A stretch of DNA of 20,935 nt from Puniceicoccales bacterium (GTDB taxonomy: Bacteria; Verrucomicrobiota; Verrucomicrobiia; Opitutales; LL51): contig JAITNS010000091.1 in NCBI GenBank assembly GCA_031290315.1, forward strand, positions 1 through 20,935, read 5' to 3'. Under the pieces are notes generated by a model that worked only from the letters and a program-made list of their open reading frames with translations, made no database searches and was not told the origin of the DNA. The translations under genes and the position numbers were made by a program. This document shows positions 1-7,101 of the stretch, piece after piece; position 1 is the stretch's first letter; every line of letters begins with the position of its first letter.

Positions 1-349
1 TAAGATAGAAACGAAAAACCTTTGCGTTTCCTTTATAAATAGCACGCCAAAAAAGACAATACCTATTCGAGAGTTTGCCAAAATAGTAGTAGTCATCATC
101 GTAAATATCGTAAGATGCATACCATTTCTGGATAAGCCAGTCAGCGATTGCAAGTTGTTGATTTTCAACCGCTATTTCTAGTGGCTTGTAAAACGAATCT
201 TTCCACTCCGTTGCAAATAAATCCTCAAACGTACTATATTCAGGATAACTTATATTATAAGCTGTTTGAATGCTAGCTAAATCACCACGTTGAATGTAAG
301 CGGCAATATTGGAACGTACATCTCGAAAGCGAGCTTCTTCCGAATCCAT
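1..349 (-). CDS. Ankyrin-like repeat protein, N-terminal part (cut by window edge)
   Basis: An open frame on the minus strand runs off the left edge. I translated it by hand from an ATG at 349, which has AAGG about 7 nt upstream. The 116 visible residues begin MDSEEARFRDVRSNIAAY. Two segments have the ankyrin cadence: FYKPLEIAVENQQLAIADWL and LFWRAIYKGNAKVFRFYL, i.e. a pair of short helices with G-N or N-x-x between them. The frame stays open upstream to about 448, so a GTG at 391 is an alternative start that would add a charged helix. It lies about 90 nt downstream of the 306-aa protein on the same strand and may be cotranscribed with it. Ankyrin repeats mediate protein-protein contacts; in host-associated bacteria they are common in secreted effectors, but no partner can be named here. 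Sure of an open frame, fairly sure of the ankyrin-like character, unsure of the start. Confidence 0.55.
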   Translation of the reverse strand, partial: MDSEEARFRDVRSNIAAYIQRGDLASIQTAYNISYPEYSTFEDLFATEWKDSFYKPLEIAVENQQLAIADWLIQKWYASYDIYDDDYYYFGKLSNRYCLFWRAIYKGNAKVFRFYL

Positions 350-440
350 TACTGCCTTAACTCTTCTTTCTTCTGCTTTATTAATTTTCACGTATTTAGT
401 GCATTCCTGGAAGTTGATAGAAATGAAGCAACAAAATGAG

Positions 441-1361
441 CTATGCTCTTATATTATTGGTAATTGAACTAAAGGCACTAGCGGCAAGGCTGAAAATTTT
501 ATCTACCACACCTAATGCAAATTGTATAGCTTGCTCTTGGGAACGAATGGAAGATTCAACGGCACTGGCTATGGAATCTACCAATTTATTCAGGACTTCA
601 GCAATTTTTTGTTTGACCTCCAGCTCAGACATCTTCTTATCATCCGCCGCACACATAAGGTTCCCTATTGTTTCAATTGACGTTTTTACTAGATTACTAA
701 CGTGCGTAGCTGCAGCTTGAATTGCTTGTTTTTGTACATCTGTGAGAGGCACTTTGGCGTTTGTTGTAGTGCCCTTCCCGCTCACATCTACATCTGTACG
801 CGTTCGCGGTCGGTTCATCAGTTTTTTTGCCCCGTACTCTGCAGTTATTGATCCAACACATGCAGCTAATTTTGTTACCGCATCTGTAACGGCTCTTTTG
901 TAAGCCAATTCACCTTTTTGCTTAATCATATCAGCGATTTTCATGCCATTTTGAAATTGTATTTGTGCCAATTGCGCTCGCATTTCACGCTCAGTGCATT
1001 TGTTGTCAAAAGCATTCTTGATCACCAGAATCATTATTTCAGCTTCTAAATCGCTAATTGATAAGCCGCCTCTGTTACATTGATTTAGTAAATCATTCAT
1101 CATTTCGGGGTCAAGACCAGCCATTATTTGTTCGGCAAGTGGAAGCGGTGTTCCTCTAAATTGGGCCATCAGCTGTTCTATTCTTTGATCGTCAGGAGTT
1201 ATCCTATCAGCTAAATGAAGCGGTGACCCTCCCAGCTGACAATTTCCCGAAGGAGGAAGATCATCTTCCTCTTGACTAACATTATTCGAATTTCTCACTT
1301 GATTATTAGCTTCAACTGTAGTTTGTGAAAAATTTACTGGTCCCAGTGATGTTGCTGACAT
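441..1361 (-). CDS. Hypothetical helical protein, possibly secreted (type III translocator/effector-like)
   Basis: A 306-aa protein that I cannot assign to a named family. Residues 1-40 are rich in Ser, Asn, Thr and Gln with no hydrophobic signal peptide, which is compatible with a type III secretion signal. Residues 44-80 hold an imperfect duplication, GSPLHLADRIT and GTPLPLAEQIM, 26 residues apart. The rest is predicted mostly helical: a charged helix at about 100-155, a weakly hydrophobic segment at 157-180, a basic Thr/Arg linker at 183-205, and a second long helical region whose C-terminus (about 277-303) is amphipathic and hydrophobic. Two membrane-active helical stretches separated by a hydrophilic linker, with a disordered N-terminus, resemble SctB/YopD-type translocators, but this is architecture only. 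It is followed on the same strand by the ankyrin-like gene. Coding status is well supported by the long open frame; function is not. Confidence 0.7.
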   Translation of the reverse strand: MSATSLGPVNFSQTTVEANNQVRNSNNVSQEEDDLPPSGNCQLGGSPLHLADRITPDDQRIEQLMAQFRGTPLPLAEQIMAGLDPEMMNDLLNQCNRGGLSISDLEAEIMILVIKNAFDNKCTEREMRAQLAQIQFQNGMKIADMIKQKGELAYKRAVTDAVTKLAACVGSITAEYGAKKLMNRPRTRTDVDVSGKGTTTNAKVPLTDVQKQAIQAAATHVSNLVKTSIETIGNLMCAADDKKMSELEVKQKIAEVLNKLVDSIASAVESSIRSQEQAIQFALGVVDKIFSLAASAFSSITNNIRA

Positions 1362-1390
1362 GGCCTATATATTAAAAAACATGTGAATTA

Positions 1391-1396
1391 ATTCAA
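1391..1396 (-). promoter_or_regulatory. Possible -35 element (TTGAAT) upstream of the 306-aa protein gene
   Basis: Read on the minus strand, TTGAAT is followed after 17 nt by AATATA, just ahead of the ATG at 1361. This would put the transcript start almost at the start codon, and only a weak AGG precedes the ATG. The AT-richness of the region makes chance matches likely, so this is a weak call. Confidence 0.25.
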
Positions 1397-1495
1397 GACC
1401 TATTTTTAAAAATAATAATTATTTTTTCATTTTGTAGTATTTCAATTGTTATTTTAAGTAAAAATTGAAAATAAACGAAATAAAAAAACTTTTGC

Positions 1496-1526
1496 TTGCA
1501 TTTTTTGCAATCTTATCCACTATAAT
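1496..1526 (+). promoter_or_regulatory. Probable sigma70-type promoter of secG
   Basis: A perfect TATAAT at 1521-1526 lies 14 nt ahead of the secG ATG. The best -35 candidate is TTGCAT at 1496-1501 with a long 19-nt spacer. The leader would be very short, and no clear Shine-Dalgarno sequence is seen between the -10 box and the ATG. The -10 box is convincing; the -35 box is less so. Confidence 0.45.
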
Positions 1527-1540
1527 ATACAAGTTAAGCT

Positions 1541-1984
1541 ATGAGTGCATTTTTTATATTTAGTCTAACAATGTTTTTATTAGGGTTATGTGCGTTTACC
1601 ATTTTACTGATATTGATGCAACGGCCCAGCGAAGAAACGGGCCTGGGAGCTACTTTGGGTGGTAGCGCAGCAGCGGCTGTTCTAGGGGGCGAAGCGGTCA
1701 ATGTTTTGGCGAAGATCACGAAATATTGTGTAATTGCTTTTTTCGTTCTCGCCTTTGTTCTATCTATGCTTCATTTAGCTCTCGAAGAAACAAATAAGCC
1801 AAAAAATCTCCTCCAGAAACGCGTTGTCGTTGAAGTCACAACCGCAACAAATGAAACGCCAACCATAGAAGAAACAAATGTTGCCGATAGTTCCGATGCA
1901 AATGTCACAAAAAATGAACCCGCAGAAAATGTAAAAGATGTGGAGAAATTTCTTTCCGATGAGGAATTAGTCGAAAATTCTTAA
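1541..1984 (+). CDS. secG: Protein-export membrane protein SecG
   Basis: A 147-aa homologue of SecG, the small accessory subunit of the SecYEG translocon in the inner membrane. Two transmembrane helices are visible (about residues 3-25 and 58-81). Between them lies the SecG signature loop: QRPSEETGLGATLGG followed by a Gly/Ala-rich stretch, SAAAAVLGG. The family is typically about 70-120 aa. Here the second helix is followed by a roughly 65-residue hydrophilic tail rich in Glu, Thr, Asn and Val, probably disordered and cytoplasmic or periplasmic depending on topology. The gene is led by its own TATAAT box and followed 21 nt later by a LolA-like gene, so envelope biogenesis genes are grouped here. 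Identification rests on the loop motif and the two-helix topology. Confidence 0.88.
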   Translation: MSAFFIFSLTMFLLGLCAFTILLILMQRPSEETGLGATLGGSAAAAVLGGEAVNVLAKITKYCVIAFFVLAFVLSMLHLALEETNKPKNLLQKRVVVEVTTATNETPTIEETNVADSSDANVTKNEPAENVKDVEKFLSDEELVENS

Positions 1985-2005
1985 AAAATATTTATTATTA
2001 TAGCT

Positions 2006-2776
2006 GTGAGAGTAAGTAAAATTTTAGCATTATTGCTGTGTGTGTGGAGTGTCACTTGTTACGGGAGACCATCCCCGCGACAGAAAAAATTATCGCCTTT
2101 AACAGCTACCCAATTAACGGAAGTTGTTCAAAAATTAAAAAATACAAATTATTTAAATTGTGCTTTTATTTTCGATTTGAAAACAACGAACAATAAAAAG
2201 ACGGAGAGCCAGGAAGGAAAATTTTATGCTTCGCAAAATGTCGATGGAGCAAATTTGCGATTTAATTTTGGCAATCGGTCGTTTTTAAGTTTAGGGAAAA
2301 CAAAGGATCAAATTTTTTGTTCCGATAAGTCGACAAAAATGACCTTGGATGCTCCCTTACAATCGGCACATGTTCTTAATTTTTCAGATATTTTAATGCC
2401 TTTTTTAGGAAATAAAAATTACGAATATCGCACGACGCGCCGCGTAGAAGGACGCGATACGCATATTATTCGTTTTAAAGAATCTACAGGGGAGAGAGTT
2501 GACATTGCCTATGATCCTAAATTTGAAGTTATTTTACAAGTGGAACATTTCGATAAAAATGAAAAATTAATACGCACATTCAAGCTACTCAACTTTAAAA
2601 AAACTCAAAATATATGGTTGATGAAGAGCATTGAAATTAAAGATGTAATTCATTCGATAACTTCGCGATTGACAATTAAAAGGGTAGCAGTCAAGCAAAT
2701 TATCCCAGCAATCCTTTTCGATGAAAATTCCTTAGATAAATCGCTCACCGATAATTTAGTTTACGTCGATTTTTAA
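2006..2776 (+). CDS. LolA-like outer-membrane lipoprotein-sorting protein (putative)
   Basis: A 256-aa exported protein starting at GTG 2006. Residues 1-20 (MRVSKILALLLCVWSVTCYG) form a signal peptide. After it the chain looks like the LolA/LolB half-barrel: repeated beta strands such as GKFYASQNVDGANLRFNF, a charged middle segment and the late strand pattern FKLLNFKKTQNIWLMKSIEI. LolA carries lipoproteins across the periplasm from the LolCDE exporter to the outer membrane; homologues in this size range occur widely in Gram-negative bacteria. It lies 21 nt after secG and probably shares its transcript. The stop codon overlaps the nth stop codon on the opposite strand by 4 nt. No Shine-Dalgarno sequence is visible before the GTG. 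The fold assignment is from strand pattern and export signal, not from a diagnostic motif, so an unrelated periplasmic beta protein remains possible. Confidence 0.6.
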   Translation: MRVSKILALLLCVWSVTCYGRPSPRQKKLSPLTATQLTEVVQKLKNTNYLNCAFIFDLKTTNNKKTESQEGKFYASQNVDGANLRFNFGNRSFLSLGKTKDQIFCSDKSTKMTLDAPLQSAHVLNFSDILMPFLGNKNYEYRTTRRVEGRDTHIIRFKESTGERVDIAYDPKFEVILQVEHFDKNEKLIRTFKLLNFKKTQNIWLMKSIEIKDVIHSITSRLTIKRVAVKQIIPAILFDENSLDKSLTDNLVYVDF

Positions 2777-3387
2777 TGATTGATATTTTTACAAATTGGA
2801 CAATTCGTAATTTGGTGATTTCTTGCCGGACAATATTCTCGGCCGAATTTTATCATGCGAATATGGAGATCGTGCCATTCTTCCTTTGGGAAAAGTTGCT
2901 TTAAATTATTTTCCACTATCGATACGTTTTGCGAATGCGCTAATCCCCAACGATTTGCCAAACGGCGAATATGCGTATCGACTGGAAATGCGTAACCGTT
3001 AAAACATTGTGAAATAATAACGCTCGCTGTCTTATGCCCAACACCTGGTAATTTTTCCAATTCTTCAAAAGTCTCAGGAACTTTCCCATTGTAAGACTCG
3101 GTAATAATTTGGGCACAACCTTTAATCGAACGCGCTTTACTGCGAAATAGTCCACAAGGATGAATAATATTTTCGATTGTTTCGATGGGTAATTGCATCA
3201 TAGATGGGAGATCCGGTGCCTCTGAAAATAATAGGGGTGTAACTTTATTTACGCGTTCATCGGTGCATTGTGCCGATAAAATAACCGCAACCAAAAGTGA
3301 AAAAGGCGATGTGTGTCCCAATGGAATACTAATATTCGGATAAATTACTGCTAATGTTTCGAGAATAAATTGTGCGCGAGCTTCCAT
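2773..3387 (-). CDS. nth: Endonuclease III (DNA glycosylase/AP lyase) with an incomplete Fe-S cysteine set
   Basis: A 204-aa member of the Nth family, which excises oxidised pyrimidines and nicks abasic sites in base-excision repair. The helix-hairpin-helix is LPGVGHKTA (113-121) with the catalytic Lys119; the catalytic Asp137 lies in PVDTHIRR. Upstream, LSAQCTDERVN (38-48) is the usual substrate-pocket region. The C-terminal iron-sulfur loop is unusual: only Cys186, Cys196 and Cys199 are present, with a 9-residue first gap, and the protein ends NINH five residues after the third cysteine. The E. coli enzyme has C-x6-C-x2-C-x5-C. The gene follows rluD with a 7-nt gap, so the pair is probably cotranscribed, and it converges on the LolA-like gene with a 4-nt overlap of stop codons. 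Confidence 0.93.
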   Translation of the reverse strand: MEARAQFILETLAVIYPNISIPLGHTSPFSLLVAVILSAQCTDERVNKVTPLLFSEAPDLPSMMQLPIETIENIIHPCGLFRSKARSIKGCAQIITESYNGKVPETFEELEKLPGVGHKTASVIISQCFNGYAFPVDTHIRRLANRWGLAHSQNVSIVENNLKQLFPKEEWHDLHIRMIKFGREYCPARNHQITNCPICKNINH

Positions 3388-3394
3388 GTTTTTA

Positions 3395-4291
3395 TTATAT
3401 TTTTATGGAACGTAAACTATCTAAGACTTCGGAAAAATCTTGGGGGAGGGGAGCGGTAAAGGTCAATTGCTTTTCCGTTTGCGGATGAATAAAACTAATC
3501 ATTTCCGCATGTAACATGACCCGTGGAAAAATATTGTCGCCCTTATAACCGTAGAGTATATCGCCTGCGATGGGATGTCCTATGTGATTCATATGCACAC
3601 GAATTTGATGTGTCCGACCGGTATAAATTTTTACGTCGAGCCAAGCAAAATTTTGAAAACGTTCATGAACAATCCAAGTTGTCTTCGCATATTTTCCGCT
3701 AAGACAAGCAATCATCTTAAATTTATCATTTGTTTGACGGGCGATCGGTATCTCAATTTTCCCCGTATTGAGAGGCGGATTCCCTTGGACAATACAGGTG
3801 TAGCGCTTATCGATCGAGTGGTTGGCAAAGGCATTAGATAGGTGCCAAAATGCATGATTCGATTTCGCAAAAACCATAACCCCCGTCGTATCTTTGTCCA
3901 AACGATGGACAATCCCAGAGCGCTCCACTTCTTTCAAACGAATACAATATTTACAAATATATTCTATCAGTGTTTTTTCCTGGAGTCCGGGAGCCGGATG
4001 GACTGTGATACCTGCTGGTTTATGAATTATAATAATATCATCATCTTCAAAGATAATGTCTAAGGGGGAATTACATTTGGGAGTTTTTTTGAGGGGGCGA
4101 TCGACTATTTCGAAGGTAACCGCATCGCCCGTAGACACTCTATCGTGCAGATGAATTTTTTTACCATTACATTCAAAGGGATGCGCTTCGTAGATCGTAC
4201 GAATATGGGCGCGTGGAAGTAGTAAGAGTTGGGATAGTACCTTATCGCAACGTTCTTTTAAAATTCCTTCTGGTAAAGTGATAGCCGGCAT
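3395..4291 (-). CDS. rluD: RluA-family 23S rRNA pseudouridine synthase (RluD-like)
   Basis: A 298-aa pseudouridine synthase. An N-terminal S4-like RNA-binding region (about 1-65) is followed by the catalytic domain. The signature GIVHRLDKDTTGVMVFAKS at 127-145 contains the catalytic Asp132. The later motifs IHKPAGITVHPAPG (89-102) and YTGRTHQIRVHMNHIGHPIAGD are also typical. RluD modifies U1911/U1915/U1917 of helix 69 in E. coli 23S rRNA; the exact target here cannot be read from sequence and RluA/RluC specificities are possible. The ATG at 4291 has a good Shine-Dalgarno sequence, TAGGAG, about 5 nt upstream. It is divergent from pssA and leads the rluD-nth pair. Confidence 0.9.
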   Translation of the reverse strand: MPAITLPEGILKERCDKVLSQLLLLPRAHIRTIYEAHPFECNGKKIHLHDRVSTGDAVTFEIVDRPLKKTPKCNSPLDIIFEDDDIIIIHKPAGITVHPAPGLQEKTLIEYICKYCIRLKEVERSGIVHRLDKDTTGVMVFAKSNHAFWHLSNAFANHSIDKRYTCIVQGNPPLNTGKIEIPIARQTNDKFKMIACLSGKYAKTTWIVHERFQNFAWLDVKIYTGRTHQIRVHMNHIGHPIAGDILYGYKGDNIFPRVMLHAEMISFIHPQTEKQLTFTAPLPQDFSEVLDSLRSIKI

Positions 4292-4360
4292 TTACTCCTA
4301 TAATTTAACTTTATTTTCGAAAGAGCAATATGAAAAGCTTGCAGTCTTTAGAGACTCCCT

Positions 4361-5248
4361 ATGATGCTAGAAATAATGTCATTGACGAAAAAATATGCCA
4401 GCGTATCCGATGCAAGTCGAATTTATTTGTTGCCCAATTTGTTTACGGCGGCAAATTTATTCTGCGGCTTTTTATCGATTATTCGTTGTATTCAAGCGCG
4501 TTATTCAGTACAGGACGAATTCACTATTCACCGATATTATCAACAAGCCGTTTGGCTCATTTTCATTGCTGGACTATCCGATATGTTAGACGGACGCGTT
4601 GCCCGTTTGAAAAAAAAAGAATCGCTTTTTGGCATGGAATTTGATTCCATTTGCGATATGGTTTCCTTCGGCGTAGCCCCTGCATTAATGGTTTTTTTAC
4701 TCATTTTATCGCCAACGGGTGAGTTCTCTTTTTTCCGACAAGTAGGGTGGCTCTTTGGCTTTATTTATTTACTTTGTGCGGGCATTCGTTTAGCGCGCTT
4801 CAATGTCATTACGAGTCCACTTCTTCCCAAGGATGATTCCTATCCGAGTTACGATTTTCTAGGACTACCGGTACCGGCGGCAGCGGGAGTTGTTGCCTCA
4901 TTTGTGTTGATTATCAATAGCTATGATTTGAATGCATTTGCGATTTTGATACCGCCCGTAATGTTATTCATTGCCTATTTGATGGTTAGTAATATTCGTT
5001 TCCCAAGTTTTAAAAAGATTAATTGGAATACGCGTACGCGTTTAAGTTCTTTTGTGGTGATTATTGGAGTATTGGCGACGATCAGTTGGTTTCATGAGTT
5101 TTCTTGTGCGATTGTATTTTTATCATACATTATATACGGTGTTATGCGCCATATTCGTCAGCAAAAGAGTATGCGTCGATACGCTAATTGTGTTCTAACT
5201 CAGAAAGAAAAAGCATGTAATGAATACCGAATTGAAAAGTCAGAATAA
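4361..5248 (+). CDS. pssA: CDP-diacylglycerol--serine O-phosphatidyltransferase
   Basis: A 295-aa integral membrane enzyme that makes phosphatidylserine from CDP-diacylglycerol and L-serine, the precursor of phosphatidylethanolamine. The CDP-alcohol phosphotransferase signature D-x2-DG-x2-AR-x8-G-x3-D-x3-D is complete: Asp74, Asp77, Gly78, Ala81, Arg82, Gly91, Asp95 and Asp99. The N-terminal YLLPNLFTAANLFCGFLSI and the later CAGIRLARFNV and YDFLGLPVPAAAG are PssA-type features. The C-terminus carries a basic cytoplasmic tail. An ATG at 4376 is an alternative start. The 3' end overlaps the next gene by 29 nt, implying translational coupling. No psd (decarboxylase) gene is in the window. Confidence 0.93.
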   Translation: MMLEIMSLTKKYASVSDASRIYLLPNLFTAANLFCGFLSIIRCIQARYSVQDEFTIHRYYQQAVWLIFIAGLSDMLDGRVARLKKKESLFGMEFDSICDMVSFGVAPALMVFLLILSPTGEFSFFRQVGWLFGFIYLLCAGIRLARFNVITSPLLPKDDSYPSYDFLGLPVPAAAGVVASFVLIINSYDLNAFAILIPPVMLFIAYLMVSNIRFPSFKKINWNTRTRLSSFVVIIGVLATISWFHEFSCAIVFLSYIIYGVMRHIRQQKSMRRYANCVLTQKEKACNEYRIEKSE

Positions 5249-5975
5249 AAAACCTAAGAAGCGTGAAAATCCGTTTTTAAATTTAGGTTTTAATATTATT
5301 TTTCCATCCATCGTCATGTCAAAGGCGGATGATTGGCTGAAGATTACGCCGATTGTAGCGTTAGTGATTGCCTTGATGTTTCCTTTGGGCTATGGAATTT
5401 TAGATTTTATAAGATCTAAGAAATGTAATATTTTTTCGATTATTGGTTTTGGGAGTATTTTACTGACGGGTGTAATTGGATTATTACGACTGCCTAAGGA
5501 ATATATTGCGATTAAAGAAGCTTTAGTTCCGTCCCTATTAGGGATTATTGTTTTTATTTCTGCATTTACGCGTTACCCTCTCATTAAGACACTTTTATTT
5601 AACGATACGATTATGAATGTTGGGTTAATTAATGAGCATCTTCAAAGTGCAAGTGATCAAGCTATGTTTCATAAATTATTATCCTCGAGTACATTAAAAT
5701 TTTCGTTATCATTTTTATTGAGTGCAGTCTTGAACTATATTTTGGCGTGTTATTTTATTCACAGTGAAACGGGGACAGTTGAATTTAATAAAGAATTAGC
5801 TCGCATGACATTTTGGAGTTATCCGGTTATTATTTTACCTTGTCCAATTGTTTTAATGGCGACGCTCATGGGATTAATTAAGCGTTTAGAGAAATTGACA
5901 AAGTTAAATTGGGAGCAGATGCTTGTGGGTATAGAAGTGGAAGCTGTAGATAATAAGGAAAAAGATAAAGATTAG
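5220..5975 (+). CDS. VC0807-family multi-pass inner-membrane protein
   Basis: A 251-aa membrane protein resembling the VC0807 family. The N-terminal NLGFNIIFPSIVMSK, then PIVALVIALMFPLGYGILDFIRSKK and GFGSILLTGVIGLLRLPKEYIAIKEALVPSLLGIIVFIS, follow the pattern I associate with that family: an invariant-looking P-L-x-Y-G-x-x-D-F segment, then G-L-L and A-I-K-E-A. Five to six transmembrane helices are visible, and the protein ends in a charged Glu/Asp/Lys tail. Biochemical function of the family is not known to me. The ATG at 5220 lies inside pssA (29-nt overlap) with a purine-rich GAAAGAAAAAG ahead of it, which favours coupled expression with phospholipid synthesis. After the stop there is a tandem GATTGAAGC repeat (6012-6020 and 6022-6030) and a long pyrimidine run (6033-6056), which could contribute to termination, although I see no stable hairpin. 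Confidence 0.7.
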   Translation: MNTELKSQNKKPKKRENPFLNLGFNIIFPSIVMSKADDWLKITPIVALVIALMFPLGYGILDFIRSKKCNIFSIIGFGSILLTGVIGLLRLPKEYIAIKEALVPSLLGIIVFISAFTRYPLIKTLLFNDTIMNVGLINEHLQSASDQAMFHKLLSSSTLKFSLSFLLSAVLNYILACYFIHSETGTVEFNKELARMTFWSYPVIILPCPIVLMATLMGLIKRLEKLTKLNWEQMLVGIEVEAVDNKEKDKD

Positions 5976-6079
5976 TTGAATATTTTTTACTTTTACTCTT
6001 TGTTGCAGTCCGATTGAAGCAGATTGAAGCGTATTTTCTTTTTTTTTCTTTCTTTATTAAATCTTCTAAATCTAAAAGA

Positions 6080-6486
6080 CTATGGCCAAAATGGAAAAAA
6101 TTCTGTAATTTCTGTAGATACCGGAAGTCCTCCGCCTACTCCTGCAAATATAAACTTAATCGGTTCTTCTAATAAACATAAATGATTATCATAAAGAAAT
6201 GATTATTGTGAGAGCGTGTTAAGCATAGTGCAATTTCTGCATTTATTTCTACATTTTGTCCACATAATATTTGCTCTTTCAATAGTCTTTTAATATCGTT
6301 TATACTCGCATCTTTTCCCATACCACAGTCAACTATTAAAACTTTTCTTTTGCGTTTCTCTTGTTTATTTGTATTAGTAATAGTTAAAATAAAACTTCCA
6401 TGTTTACTGTTGCACACATAAATATCAATGGTATAAAATTGCAAAATAAATCCCACAAACAACAAAAACCATTTAGCAATCCCCAT
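6080..6486 (-). pseudogene. Degenerate metallo-beta-lactamase-fold protein (ComEC C-terminal-like), frameshifted
   Basis: An ORF of 105 codons (6486 down to 6169) starts with a hydrophobic export-like segment and continues DIYVCNSKHGSFILTI, then KVLIVDCGMG, the first two strands of a metallo-beta-lactamase domain. The metal motif that should read T-H-x-H-x-D-H appears as LTRSHNNHF (residues 89-97): the first His is Arg and the Asp is Asn, each a single-base change. The frame stops soon after. In another frame of the same strand the text resumes at about 6191 as LYDNHLCLLEEPIKFIFAG, then a Gly-rich stretch and a segment ending FFPFWP, with its stop at 6080-6082. The gene therefore appears shifted and catalytically dead. 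The start is 2 nt after the stop of the 185-aa gene, so the two formed a cotranscribed pair. Fold assignment is by motif only. Confidence 0.5.
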
Positions 6487-6488
6487 TA

Positions 6489-7046
6489 TTAAACCTCGCT
6501 TTTCCAGAAAGACGTTCCTTCCAGTATACTATTAACACTTTCCCAGAGCTTCTTCAGTTCCTCTAATTCTAGTTTTTCGCTAATTAAATGACGAACTTGC
6601 TTTAAAAAAAGAATATTCCCATAAAATTCTTCTTCTTCGATATTATAGTCAGTGTGATCTTCATAAATTGCTTCAAGCCTTTCCTTTAAGTTTTTTTCTT
6701 TTTTTTCAACATCAATCTCGTAAATAGTATTATAAAAAAAATTTTTAACAAACGTCATTATACTTTTAAAGTATTCATTATTTAGTAACACTGATATTTT
6801 TTTTAATTTGGAGTCAACTCTATGAGAGAATATACTAAAAAATCTTCCTTCCCTTTTATTCTTGGCCTGAGCTACTTCCAATAATTCCTTATCCTTTTTC
6901 ACTTCTCCTAAGGTTGAATAATCACCCCACTTCTTTTGGAAAATTCGGAAAATTTTCTTCCTTTCCATCTCTTCTTCTGAGTTTTGATTTCCATCTCCGG
7001 GTCCCATCAAGGTAAAATTATTAAAACTTCCTATTCTTATACCCAT
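6489..7046 (-). CDS. Hypothetical charged helical protein, 185 aa
   Basis: I do not recognise this protein. Residues 1-25 (MGIRIGSFNNFTLMGPGDGN and following) are Asn/Gly/Ser-rich and look disordered. The rest is dominated by Lys and Glu, with an aromatic-rich central patch (SIMTFVKNFFYNTIYEI, about 94-110) and a long acidic helix near the C-terminus with leucines at regular spacing (EKLELEELKKLWESV). There is no signal peptide and no membrane helix. It is followed after 2 nt by the decayed metallo-beta-lactamase-fold gene on the same strand, and it diverges from nuoG. The disordered polar N-terminus and helical body would fit a secreted effector or a structural/chaperone protein, but nothing in the sequence decides. 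Coding status rests on the uninterrupted frame in an AT-rich region. Confidence 0.5.
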   Translation of the reverse strand: MGIRIGSFNNFTLMGPGDGNQNSEEEMERKKIFRIFQKKWGDYSTLGEVKKDKELLEVAQAKNKREGRFFSIFSHRVDSKLKKISVLLNNEYFKSIMTFVKNFFYNTIYEIDVEKKEKNLKERLEAIYEDHTDYNIEEEEFYGNILFLKQVRHLISEKLELEELKKLWESVNSILEGTSFWKSEV

Positions 7047-7101
7047 ATTAAATTCCGCCTTTATGCTGATACAAAAACGGTAATAGCAAGTAAGTTTCTT
7101 T

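Noticed and set aside
436..720. 94-codon plus-strand frame opposite the 306-aa gene
   Set aside because: It is entirely antisense to a longer, better-composed frame and has no ribosome binding site or recognisable domain.
4330..4644. 104-codon frame at the start of pssA
   Set aside because: It overlaps pssA in another frame, and pssA carries the full catalytic motif.
6033..6056. Intrinsic terminator after the VC0807-type gene
   Set aside because: There is a long pyrimidine run but no stable hairpin immediately upstream; only a tandem GATTGAAGC repeat.
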